From positions 1 through 35,274 of the forward strand of contig JAIRKT010000096.1 in NCBI GenBank assembly GCA_031259965.1: a stretch of DNA of 35,274 bases. The letters are read 5' to 3'. The notes under the pieces are model-generated. The model was not told the origin of the DNA and did not search any database. It worked only from the letters and a program-made list of their open reading frames with translations. This DNA is from Christensenellaceae bacterium (GTDB lineage Bacteria; Bacillota; Clostridia; Christensenellales; DTU072). This document shows, piece after piece, positions 8,593-16,491 of the stretch (position 1 is its first letter; every line of letters starts with the position of its first letter). The translations under genes and the position numbers were made by a program.

Positions 8593-8869
8593 ATGACGCT
8601 TCCTGAATGAGCTATGTCCTACAATAAAAAAGGGACATGAGATTAAGCAGATACGCGGTAAATACTATCTTTATACGCTTGGATCAAAATACGATAAAGA
8701 TCTTAAAAAGTCTGTAAAGTTAGCAGGCGAATATTTGGGCACAATAACACCTGAAGGATTTAATCCAAAAAAAATTATGTTGCCACATAATCCTAAAATC
8801 CGCATCCTAAAATCCGCAAAAATTACGATAATGACCGACAAAAAGTTTAAAAAAATTTTTAACCGGTGA
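8593..8869 (+). pseudogene. Transposase N-terminal fragment, frameshifted
   Basis: ATG at 8593 follows AGGAG and an extended -10 (TGTTATAAT, 8547-8555). The first frame reads MTLPE and stops. After a frame change near 8605 the frame continues as ELCPTIKKGHEIKQIRG, KYYLYTLGSKYDKD and GEYLGTITPEGFNPKK, which is the N-terminal segment of a common clostridial IS4-type transposase. Past the PEGF motif the sequence holds a 14-bp tandem duplication and the frame ends at TGA 8867. The catalytic domain is missing. This is a relic of a second insertion sequence, different from the transposase at the left end. It retains its own promoter and ribosome binding site. Confidence 0.65.
8791..8818 (+). repeat. 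14-bp tandem duplication in the transposase relic
   Basis: TCCTAAAATCCGCA occurs at 8791-8804 and again at 8805-8818. Fourteen is not a multiple of three, so the duplication shifts the frame and is one visible cause of decay. Confidence 0.9.
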
Positions 8870-9655
8870 AAAATCCTATTGGTGTTTTTAATGCGTTATT
8901 TTACTTGCCAATCATACAATCGTAATATACAATTACTATAATAAAAGTTTTTAATACTTTTAAATATTAAACTTCTTTTTCAAAACTCGGGAATAGTTAA
9001 AAACATGCCAGTTATAGATTTTGATTCGCAGGGTTTTGATGATTTGGATTAATATTTGACAATGTAGTCAAAAACATATCACTCATTACAAATTCGGTTT
9101 TTGTAAAAATTAAATCAAAAAAACTTGTGTTTTATTGGTTTTTATGATTAAAGTTTAGAATTTTTTGAGATGTTCTATTGTGCAAAATACTTTTGGCGAT
9201 ACAATCATGAAATAATTGTATTATCTGAGGTAAATTGGAAACCAAATTAAATAAATCGCGAGATGATTTTCATGCAAAACAAGGCTTGAAGGCCTTTTAT
9301 TCGAATTGTTCTTGAAAAAATTTCAAAAGTCATGGCGGCATTTTATACAACTCAAGAACACAGCTAGTATTCATTGAAATGCCTTTGAAACGTAATTGAT
9401 ATTAACTTTAAAAATTTTTTGAGTAGGTTTAATAATTCTCATAAATCTTTATAAGAATTATATGCAGATGAGTTTAAACCATGAATCTTAATAAAAAATA
9501 AAGTAGAAAATCATGCATATGTTCTGACAAAACAATTAAACCTACGTCCATCTAAAAATTGACTATTCAAAAATGTTTTAAATCTTTTATTATGTGAACC
9601 TTAACAATTTGAAAACTTCCGAAAACTAGGTATAAAATGCTTGCACCCAAGCTAA
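8870..9655. other. Gene-free stretch, probably decayed insertion sequence
   Basis: About 790 bases with no ORF longer than a few dozen codons and many stops in every frame. By position it may be the rotted middle and end of the transposase whose N-terminus lies at 8593, but I could not find a surviving catalytic motif. The only structured element seen is a small hairpin at 9639-9652 next to the dehydrogenase stop codon. Confidence 0.4.
9639..9652 (-). terminator. Weak candidate terminator of the E1 gene
   Basis: On the minus strand GCTTG-GGTG-CAAGC forms a five-pair, four-loop hairpin just beyond the stop of the dehydrogenase gene and is followed by ATTTTAT. The stem is short and the U tract is broken, so confidence is low. 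Confidence 0.35.
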
Positions 9656-12004
9656 TTAATTTTGATCATGGTTACAAGATAAAAGGTCTAGAACATTACT
9701 AATTACGTCTTCCAATTGTGGATAAAAAGCGGATTCACAACAATATTGTGGTGTGATTGTATTAGATGAGCCTATTACGAGGGGAGGCATCTTAAGATAT
9801 GAAAAACATTTGCTAGTAATCTCAGATGCCATATTTTTCATTATTGAGTTGCTTTCATAGGATTCGCCGATTATTAGAAGATGGGATGTTTTTTTTACAG
9901 AGTCACAAATTACAGAGTAATCAAGTGGTGAAATGCTTCTAACATCAATTACTTCTGCTGAAATAGCATATTTTGCGCTTAAAATGTCTGATGCAGTTAT
10001 AACGGTATATAGTATGGGGCCAATGGTCAAAATTGTTACATGTTCTCCACTTCGTTTGATGTCGGGGATGCCAAATTCAATCTCATAATAATCTATAGGC
10101 ACACCTTCATTTGCAAAGTGTTCAGTGATATTATGGGTTTTTCTGCTCTCAAAAAACAATACTGGATCATCTGAAGAAAGTGCTCGATTCAAAAGGCCTT
10201 TACAATCATAAGGAGTAGAGGGATAAACAATTTTTAAACCTGGGATATGTGCTAAAACTGATATAAGGTCTTGTGAATGTTGCGCTCCATAATTAGAACC
10301 CACGCAGACGCGAATTACAATTGGAAGCTTAAAATATTTTCCACTTAATGAATGCCATTTTGCCAATTGATTTATAATCTCATCTGCTGCCCTTGTTAAA
10401 AAATCCGCAAACATTATTTCAATAATCACGCGTCCACCCATAAATGCGTATCCTATAGCGGATGATACTATAGTAGCTTCTGATATAGGAGAATTAAATA
10501 ATTTTTCGTAACTTAAAGACTCACTCAGCCCGTCATATACACCACATACGCCACCCCATTCTCTAACATCTTCTCCATATGCGATTAAATCAGGTATACG
10601 ATTAAATCCCATGGACACTGCTTCATAAAGTGCTTCACTTATATTTATATCCAAACGACTTTTCTTAGATATTGCATCTGATCTTGAATTTTCGAGTAAT
10701 TGGATGTTAGAATTTGCAGGATATGGAATGCGTGTGTTTGAAAACAAAGAAAACTCAAAATATTTTTTAGCTTCGGATTTAGTAAAGTCAGGAGTATTAA
10801 TTGCACTAACTAACGCTTTTTTGATATTTTCAATTATTGATGAGTCAATAAAAGCAATTTCATCTGGGCATAATATTTGGCTTGATACAAGGTTTCTAGG
10901 ATAGGTGCTCAAAGGATCATATTTTTCCCAGGCGCTAATTTCGTCACTTATTCTATAAGCAGACTTATCAGACAAAGAATGTCCTTCAAATCTGTATGTA
11001 ACTATATCTAGCAACGCAGGTCCCATCCCATTTAAAAGGATTGTTTTTTTTCGTGTAAACGCATCGATTACAGCAAATGGATTTTCACCGTTTATGCGCT
11101 CCGCATGGAGTTGAGATGGGGATATTCCTGCACCAATTCGCGCTAGCAAATCGAATGCCATAGTTTCACCCCGGGTTTGCCCACCCATCCCATAACCATT
11201 ATCTGAGACTGCAAATAATACAGGAATACACCCCTTGTTTTTCCATAGATATTTAAATTGATCCATAGCAGCAAAATTCATTGATTCATAAACAACCCCA
11301 CACCCCAGCGCGCCATCGCCAATGTTAGAGACAATTATAGAAGGTTTTTTGTGAATCATATTATATAACCCAGATCCTGTAGCGATAGGAGCACTTCCAC
11401 CAACAATACCATTATTGGGGAAAACACCAAATGGTGCAAAAAACATGTGGATAGATCCAGCTGCTCCGTATTGAAATCCAGTTGGTTTTCCTAAAATCTC
11501 GGAAAACGCGCCATATAAAATAAAGTCAGTTGCTAACTTTTTAATGTTTTTATGTTTTGATTTGTTAACTTCATTAAAGATAGCGCCATTATTATATTCC
11601 ACCAATAATGAATATAGTGCATCATCTGTCATCCTGTCTATTGTGAATAGTGATTTTGCTATTAGTTCACCATGTCCTCTATGGCTACCATAAATTATAT
11701 CATCTGTAGATAAAGTGTATGCCTCGCCAACTGACAACGCCTCTTGTCCTATTGCAAGATGAACTGGACCGCGATATTTATGTGATATTCCCATATATCC
11801 ACTAGAAGTTTGCATTTTTGATAAAGCTAGCTCGAATTCGCGTATATATTTCATTATATAATAAATTTGAATCAAGTCATGTTTTGAATAATAGCTGCAT
11901 TCATCACAGAATTGCTTGTTATATTGATTAACAGGTATTTTTTTAAATTTAATGTACCCAGGTTTCAAATAAGTTTCGGGATTAATAAATTGGCTTTTTG
12001 GCAT
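9656..12004 (-). CDS. Fused alpha-beta 2-oxoacid dehydrogenase E1 (thiamine diphosphate)
   Basis: A 782-residue single-chain E1, the thiamine-dependent decarboxylase of pyruvate, branched-chain oxoacid or acetoin dehydrogenase complexes. The alpha half (about 40-400) carries YRGPVHLAIGQEA, GSHRGHGELIAK, the ThDP/Mg motif GDGA at 229-232 paired with Asn269 in SDNGYGMGG, and RFEGHSLSD. The beta half (about 450-780) shows LIAYGEDVREWGGVCGV, ISEATIVSSAIGYAFMGGR, SNYGAQHSQD, HIPGLKIVYPSTPYDCKGLL and EVIDVRSISPLDY. In most bacteria these are two genes; fused forms are known. AAAGGA lies seven bases before the ATG. No E2, E3 or lipoylation gene is nearby, so the substrate cannot be fixed. It stands alone between insertion-sequence relics, which may mean it was acquired. 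Confidence 0.85.
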   Translation of the reverse strand: MPKSQFINPETYLKPGYIKFKKIPVNQYNKQFCDECSYYSKHDLIQIYYIMKYIREFELALSKMQTSSGYMGISHKYRGPVHLAIGQEALSVGEAYTLSTDDIIYGSHRGHGELIAKSLFTIDRMTDDALYSLLVEYNNGAIFNEVNKSKHKNIKKLATDFILYGAFSEILGKPTGFQYGAAGSIHMFFAPFGVFPNNGIVGGSAPIATGSGLYNMIHKKPSIIVSNIGDGALGCGVVYESMNFAAMDQFKYLWKNKGCIPVLFAVSDNGYGMGGQTRGETMAFDLLARIGAGISPSQLHAERINGENPFAVIDAFTRKKTILLNGMGPALLDIVTYRFEGHSLSDKSAYRISDEISAWEKYDPLSTYPRNLVSSQILCPDEIAFIDSSIIENIKKALVSAINTPDFTKSEAKKYFEFSLFSNTRIPYPANSNIQLLENSRSDAISKKSRLDINISEALYEAVSMGFNRIPDLIAYGEDVREWGGVCGVYDGLSESLSYEKLFNSPISEATIVSSAIGYAFMGGRVIIEIMFADFLTRAADEIINQLAKWHSLSGKYFKLPIVIRVCVGSNYGAQHSQDLISVLAHIPGLKIVYPSTPYDCKGLLNRALSSDDPVLFFESRKTHNITEHFANEGVPIDYYEIEFGIPDIKRSGEHVTILTIGPILYTVITASDILSAKYAISAEVIDVRSISPLDYSVICDSVKKTSHLLIIGESYESNSIMKNMASEITSKCFSYLKMPPLVIGSSNTITPQYCCESAFYPQLEDVISNVLDLLSCNHDQN

Positions 12005-13139
12005 GTGCTTGTCCTTTGGTAAATTCTTAAGGTACTACAGTTTAACAAATGCTATTTTGTAAAGAACAAATCAAAGCAGTAAATTTTGATACTGTAATAC
12101 AATACGAGGGGTAGATCTAAAAGTTTAAAAGGTGCAATGATATACAATTAATACTATATGATAGTACTGGCGAGTCTATAAATTATATCAATATTTCATG
12201 CATTTTGCAAATTTATTGTTAATAAAGAATTTTAGTTATTGACGTCAAAATCCAAGTTGCTAGTTAACAGCTTTGACAGGCGAGTTAGTATAAAAAGATA
12301 CCCTATTGTCCCAGCTAAGTATTCAAAAGGTGAGACATGAGAGCAAAGAAGAGAGAGGTATCACGAGTCAATAACAAAATGGGTAAAAACCTAACAAATT
12401 CGAGTTTTGAAAATTGTTTGCAACCTTTATGCTGAAAACTGATAATTAAACATATTTTGCAATGTCTACTCCTTGCTTTTTGATAATTCAATAAACGACG
12501 CAACGGATTAAAACATAATAACAGAACATAAAACAATACCCATGAAGAAATACTTTAAAATAGAAAATGAGTTAAGAATTATCGAGAAAAGTAGTTGGAT
12601 GGGTTTATAGCTATTACTAATGATCTAGTTAAACATAGTTAAACAAAGTTGCTGGAAAAGTGAAGTCGGAATATAGTTGATTCCTGGGCATCGGTGATGA
12701 ATTACCTTCAAAAACAAAAAGTTTTTTATTGTAACTAAATTGAGGGATAGCAGCAAAAAGGGATTTTATTTAATCACGAAAAAAAGGATTTCTTGATTAT
12801 AGTGACAATGTCTGTTATAACACTACAAAATGCTACTGATGTAGATATGTTGAAACCTATAGAAAAATTATTGGTGACAAATTATATTGAAGAGATAAAC
12901 AATAAAATGATATCTAATGGTGTTTTCAAGTGACCGTGTTGAATTAACATTAAGGACCTTAAAAAATAAAACAAAAAAGTAAAAAAAAACCGCAAATTTC
13001 AACTCCTAAAAAACGAGCTTTTAGTCATTTCTTTGTAATATTAAATGGATTTTAGCTGTTGAAATTAAAAGTAGCAAAAAAAAACAGGAGATTATACTAA
13101 ACTTTTCAATTATATATCATGCAATTGCAAGCATTTTAT
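12005..13139. other. Long gene-poor region between E1 and rpmH
   Basis: About 1.1 kb between two divergent genes with no intact gene. It contains a candidate transposase remnant near 12551-12650 and a 43-codon stretch ending at about 12933 without a recognised product. A small AT-rich hairpin lies at 13006-13024. There is no dnaA gene and no cluster of DnaA boxes, although dnaA is the usual divergent neighbour of rpmH. Confidence 0.5.
12551..12650 (+). pseudogene. Possible transposase remnant (C-terminal half)
   Basis: One frame reads YFKIENELRIIEKSSWMG, and after a one-base shift the text continues GFIAITNDLVKHS. A W-x-G-F-x-A-I-T-N pattern after a charged helix is typical of the segment before the catalytic Glu of IS1634/IS4-type transposases. 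The match is short and depends on an assumed frameshift, so it could be chance. Confidence 0.3.
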
Positions 13140-13169
13140 TTGACATTGTATAATATAAATTTGTATAAT
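13140..13169 (+). promoter_or_regulatory. Promoter of rpmH-rnpA-yidD-yidC
   Basis: A perfect TTGACA (13140-13145) and a perfect TATAAT (13164-13169) are 18 bp apart, upstream of rpmH. Transcription would start near 13176, leaving a leader of about 95 bases. This is the strongest promoter seen in the window, as expected for a ribosomal protein gene. Confidence 0.85.
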
Positions 13170-13270
13170 TAACATGCAAGATTAAAGGGAATTTTGCTGA
13201 GATATGTTTATCTGCAAGATATAATTTAATTAAGATGAATTATTATTAAATTAAAAAGGAGTTATACAAC

Positions 13271-13405
13271 ATGAAGCGTACTTATCAACCTAAAAAAAGA
13301 CATAGACAAAAAGTACATGGATTTCGTCAAAGAATGAAAACAAAAGGTGGTAGAGCAGTCATAAAAAGAAGAAGGAACAGAGGTAGATCTAACCTATCTG
13401 CTTAA
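13271..13405 (+). CDS. rpmH: 50S ribosomal protein L34
   Basis: A 44-residue, very basic protein of the large ribosomal subunit. It starts [19 protein letters not shown] and continues [18 protein letters not shown] before NLSA. This matches the universal L34 pattern in both length and motifs. AAGGAG lies about ten bases upstream of the ATG. It begins the conserved rpmH-rnpA-yidD-yidC-jag block; rnpA follows after 11 bp. In many bacteria dnaA lies divergently upstream, but here a fused dehydrogenase gene and insertion-sequence debris occupy that place. Confidence 0.98.
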   Translation: MKRTYQPKKRHRQKVHGFRQRMKTKGGRAVIKRRRNRGRSNLSA

Positions 13406-13416
13406 ACCACAAATAA

Positions 13417-13764
13417 ATGCGTAAGGAATATAGATTAAAAAATAGCGCTAGTTTCAGTTATATTTACAAAAATGGAAGATTAATATCTTCTTTCATAATG
13501 AATATAAAGTATGTTAAAGCAATTAATTTGAAAGTAGGCATTAGCGTCAGCAAAAAAATCGGAAACAGTGTCGTTCGAAGTTTGATTAAACGACGAATCC
13601 GAGAGAGTTTTAGATTACTAATTCCTTACATTAAATTTCCAAACAACTATGTAGTCGTTGCAAAACCTGGTATTGAAAAATGTGATTATCATTTTATATC
13701 AAGTGAAATCAAAAGATTACTAAAAGAAGCGAGGCATTTGTCGTTAATTGAAGGAAGTATTTAA
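13417..13764 (+). CDS. rnpA: Ribonuclease P protein component
   Basis: Protein subunit of RNase P, which together with the catalytic RNA removes the 5' leader of pre-tRNA. The 115-residue length is usual. The N-terminus RKEYRLKNSASFSYIYKNG and the RNR signature GNSVVRSLIKRRIRESFR (about 47-64) are clear, and VVVAKPG marks the following strand. The gene lies 11 bp after rpmH and its 3' end overlaps yidD by 17 bp, so translation is coupled. The RNA component (rnpB) is not in the window. Confidence 0.97.
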   Translation: MRKEYRLKNSASFSYIYKNGRLISSFIMNIKYVKAINLKVGISVSKKIGNSVVRSLIKRRIRESFRLLIPYIKFPNNYVVVAKPGIEKCDYHFISSEIKRLLKEARHLSLIEGSI

Positions 13765-13990
13765 ATTTTTAATTCTAATATACAAAAATACTTTTAGTCA
13801 TAAAGTTGGTAAAAATTGTATTTATACTCCAACCTGTTCTATGTATGCATATGATGCGATAGACAAGTATGGTGCTATTATAGGTAGTTTTATGGCTGTA
13901 AAACGTTTGCTTCGTTGTAATCCTTTTGCGAAAGGTGGCTTTGATCCAGTCAAAGAAAATTTAAGAGGTGCCGTTAAATGGGTAGTATGA
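13748..13990 (+). CDS. yidD: Membrane protein insertion efficiency factor YidD
   Basis: A small peripheral membrane protein (80 residues) that assists YidC-dependent insertion. The conserved core is complete: CIYTPTCSMYAYDAIDKYG, then KRLLRCNPFAKGGFDPV. The start is TTG at 13748, 17 bp inside rnpA, giving the expected amphipathic N-terminus (KEVFKFLILIYKNTF). An AAGG-like site lies within rnpA. The gene overlaps yidC by 13 bp, so rnpA, yidD and yidC are translationally linked. This order is typical. Confidence 0.93.
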   Translation: MKEVFKFLILIYKNTFSHKVGKNCIYTPTCSMYAYDAIDKYGAIIGSFMAVKRLLRCNPFAKGGFDPVKENLRGAVKWVV

Positions 13991-15054
13991 TGCTCGCGGT
14001 TGAGCTGAATTGGATTGGTAAATTAATATATCAATACTTGTATAGTTGGGTAAATGGATGGGTTTCTAGCAATGATATAATCGGCGCTTTTGCCGTAACC
14101 GTTATTTTGTTTACCATTTTCCTAAAAACTTTAACGCTTCCTTTAGATATTTGGCAAAAACGCATAGCGCGAAAAAATGCAAAAAAAAGCATCTTAATGA
14201 AGGATGACTTAGAAAAAGCAAAAAAATTATGCGGTGATAATCGCGAAATGATGATGATTAAGCAGCGTGAAATTAATAAAAAATACAAATACAATCCACT
14301 GGCTGCTTGTCTTCCTTCAATTGTAACATTAGTAGTTTTTATGGTTGTCTTAACAGGTTTTAATAGTGCAGTTAGATTTCATAATTACACAGTGTTTGCA
14401 GATTTAACTGATGTATATGAGAGTGCATACTCCGAATCAATAAATAAATTACTACAAACTGATGGCAATGAACAGGCCACTGTGGAACAATCACAAACAG
14501 CAACTCTTGCTGCGGAATCTGCTGTTTTAGAAGCATACAAACCTGAGAGGTTTTTGTTGACGATAAACATTTTTATGCCAGACACAATGAAACTGCCTAT
14601 TCCTACGATAAAGGAATTTACTGGCACTTCTTTAGGTGATCTCAGAATAGAAGGCATTGATTCTAATGAATACAGTAAGGTTATGCGATCTATTATTCAA
14701 AAATACAATGTAAAAGAAAATGGGAAAAATGCGCAAAACGGCTGGTTTGTATTACCCATTTTAGCAGTTGTATTAAGTCTGATATCTGCTAAATTTATGA
14801 AACCACCTGAACAAATGGCGCAAATCACCCAGACAGAAGAACAACAACAAAAAGCAAAATCACAGGCAAAGATGATGCAATACCTTATGCCAATCATGAT
14901 GGGAATTTTCCCAATGTTTTATAGTACGGCATTTGCCTTATATATGGTAATTAGCAGCATGATAACAACAATACTTAATTTAGTATATAATGTTTATGCG
15001 AAACGTGCTGATGAACGTGAAAAGGATATTATGTTGAGCACAACATTAAAATAA
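13978..15054 (+). CDS. yidC: Membrane protein insertase YidC/Oxa1
   Basis: Inserts proteins into the cytoplasmic membrane, alone or with SecYEG. The 358-residue protein lacks a lipobox and starts directly with a short amphipathic segment. TM1 (about 34-56) carries FTIFLKTLTLPLDIWQKR, with Lys50 where the hydrophilic-groove Arg sits in SpoIIIJ; from memory this is usual in clostridial YidC. The charged cytoplasmic hairpin (about 57-105) and a second segment, LAACLPSIVTLVVFMVVLTGF, follow. A poorly conserved, Gln/Ala-rich loop of roughly 120 residues separates these from the C-terminal TMs (about 255-345), which include GIFPMFYSTAFALYMVISS. It overlaps yidD by 13 bp. Confidence 0.95.
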   Translation: MGSMMLAVELNWIGKLIYQYLYSWVNGWVSSNDIIGAFAVTVILFTIFLKTLTLPLDIWQKRIARKNAKKSILMKDDLEKAKKLCGDNREMMMIKQREINKKYKYNPLAACLPSIVTLVVFMVVLTGFNSAVRFHNYTVFADLTDVYESAYSESINKLLQTDGNEQATVEQSQTATLAAESAVLEAYKPERFLLTINIFMPDTMKLPIPTIKEFTGTSLGDLRIEGIDSNEYSKVMRSIIQKYNVKENGKNAQNGWFVLPILAVVLSLISAKFMKPPEQMAQITQTEEQQQKAKSQAKMMQYLMPIMMGIFPMFYSTAFALYMVISSMITTILNLVYNVYAKRADEREKDIMLSTTLK

Positions 15055-15061
15055 CTCTTTG

Positions 15062-15103
15062 CTTGTTGGTTATAACTATTAATAAAAACAAGTTGCATTT
15101 TTT
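15062..15103 (+). terminator. Weak candidate terminator after yidC
   Basis: CTTGTT (15062-15067) pairs with AACAAG (15087-15092) and is followed by TTGCATTTTTT. The loop is about 19 bases and the stem only six pairs, so termination may be partial and read-through into jag is possible. Confidence 0.3.
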
Positions 15104-15303
15104 GACGTAGCATGGTAAAATATATATAGGCAGTCATTCTATTTTAGATTGATAGCTAAATTAATAGAGAACATGCCTAGATCAAATTTAGTTAGGGGTA
15201 TTATGAGGTGGCAAAGCCAACAGGGCGATAAATTGTGTGCAAAGAAATATTGACAAGCATACATAGCATAAATTGAAATAATTAAAAGGAGAAAGACTTA
15301 ATT

Positions 15304-16326
15304 ATGGAAAAAGATGATACTATTACTAACATTGGTGTTGAGCAATCTATTGAGAGTCAAAATTTGCAACCAGATACAGATGATGGCAAAAAAGAGGCTA
15401 GAACTCCAGAGTATCTAAATGAAGTAGCACAAAAAGTTACAGAGTTTGTTATGAATCTGTTAGAAAAAATGAATATAACTAGCACGGTTGCTACTACAAT
15501 AGTAGATGGGGAAATAAATGTCCAAATATCTGGATATGGCGCAGCACAAGCAATTGGTTTTAAGGGAGAGGTGTTGGACGCAATTCAATATTTTACGTTA
15601 GTTATTGCTAATAAAAAAGATACTGAATTTCTTAGAGTTTTAGTAAATGCTGGAACTTACAGAGAGAGAAGAACCGAGTCTTTAAAGAATCTTGCTTTAC
15701 AAAAGGCTTATAAAGCCTCAGTTATTGGACACAGAATTCCATTAGAGCCAATGAACCCATTTGAGAGGCGAATAATACATTCTGCTCTTATAAATGACCA
15801 ATATGCACGCACTGAATCTCAAGGTGAAGGAAAAAATAGACATGTTGTTATAATTCCCCATATTGAAAAGAAATCTTACGGATATGGGAATAAACCACAG
15901 TATAATAGAAATTCTGGATCGCAAAGAGGTAACTATAATTCTGATAGAAGATCAAATTATGGTGACAACAGATCGTCTAACAGGCCATATAATAAGCCAT
16001 ATGGAGAGCAGAGGCCTCAACAATCTGATAGCAATCATCAAAGAAGCAATCCTAATGGATTTAATAGGTATAATAATTCTAACCAACAAAGGACACCATA
16101 TAATTCTAATCAGCAAAGACCTTACAACAATCAAAATCCAAACCAATCTCGTCCATATAATCCTAATCAACAAAGGCCATATAATCCCAATCAACAGAGA
16201 CCACCATATAATTCAAATCAATCTCGTCCATATAACCCTAATCAACAAAGGCCGTACAATCCAGGTTATAATAGAGATAGATCATATAACAACCAAAACA
16301 ACCCAGACAGCAATGATAAGGAATAA
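15304..16326 (+). CDS. jag: Jag/KhpB-type KH-R3H RNA-binding protein with Asn/Gln/Pro-rich tail
   Basis: A 340-residue RNA-binding protein of the Jag (SpoIIIJ-associated, KhpB/EloR) family, which binds RNA with KhpA and affects elongation and division in related bacteria. The KH domain (about 38-110) has a GFKG loop at 85-88 and the EVLDAIQYF helix. The R3H domain (about 115-185) has MNPFERRIIHSAL with Arg155 and His159. The usual Jag_N domain is missing, replaced by about 35 acidic, disordered residues. From about residue 193 to 340 the protein is a low-complexity tail of Asn, Gln, Arg, Pro and Tyr, with RPYNPNQQ-like tandem units. AAGGAG precedes the ATG. It follows yidC after 249 bp, so it may have its own promoter. 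Confidence 0.9.
   Translation: MEKDDTITNIGVEQSIESQNLQPDTDDGKKEARTPEYLNEVAQKVTEFVMNLLEKMNITSTVATTIVDGEINVQISGYGAAQAIGFKGEVLDAIQYFTLVIANKKDTEFLRVLVNAGTYRERRTESLKNLALQKAYKASVIGHRIPLEPMNPFERRIIHSALINDQYARTESQGEGKNRHVVIIPHIEKKSYGYGNKPQYNRNSGSQRGNYNSDRRSNYGDNRSSNRPYNKPYGEQRPQQSDSNHQRSNPNGFNRYNNSNQQRTPYNSNQQRPYNNQNPNQSRPYNPNQQRPYNPNQQRPPYNSNQSRPYNPNQQRPYNPGYNRDRSYNNQNNPDSNDKE
16078..16263 (+). repeat. Tandem repeats encoding the Jag tail
   Basis: Imperfect 21-24-bp direct repeats encode successive NQQRPYNP / NQSRPYNP units (residues 259-320). The third positions vary between copies (for example CCTAATCAACAAAGG versus CCCAATCAACAGAGA). The array is therefore not brand new, and the peptide sequence appears to be maintained by selection. 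Confidence 0.85.
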
Positions 16327-16347
16327 TCATTACTTAAAATAATCACT

Positions 16348-16370
16348 AAAACTAATAGTTAGAGTTTTTT
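16348..16370 (+). terminator. Candidate terminator after jag
   Basis: AAAACT (16348-16353) pairs with AGTTTT (16363-16368) around a nine-base loop and runs into TT. An alternative inner pairing, CTAA-TAG-TTAG, is also possible. The stem is AT-rich and weak, about 20 bases beyond the jag stop. Confidence 0.35.
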
Positions 16371-16491
16371 GCAATGTTGGTTTGAATAGATATACTTACT
16401 TTGAACTGATAAACAATTAGATAATTAATTATTTTTAATGCATTAAGAAAAGATAGAATGAAATTTATTATTTACAAGTAAAAGGTTTAAA

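Noticed and set aside
9717-9725. Perfect DnaA box (TTATCCACA on the minus strand)
   Set aside because: It is a single site inside the coding end of the E1 gene with no cluster nearby, so it does not mark an origin.
12315-12536. 73-codon minus-strand ORF in the gene-poor region
   Set aside because: No ribosome site, no recognisable motif, and composition like the surrounding debris.
15863-16342. 159-codon ORF in another frame of jag, and a minus-strand one at 15952-16194
   Set aside because: Both arise from the tandem repeat encoding the Jag tail and have repetitive, non-protein-like sequences.
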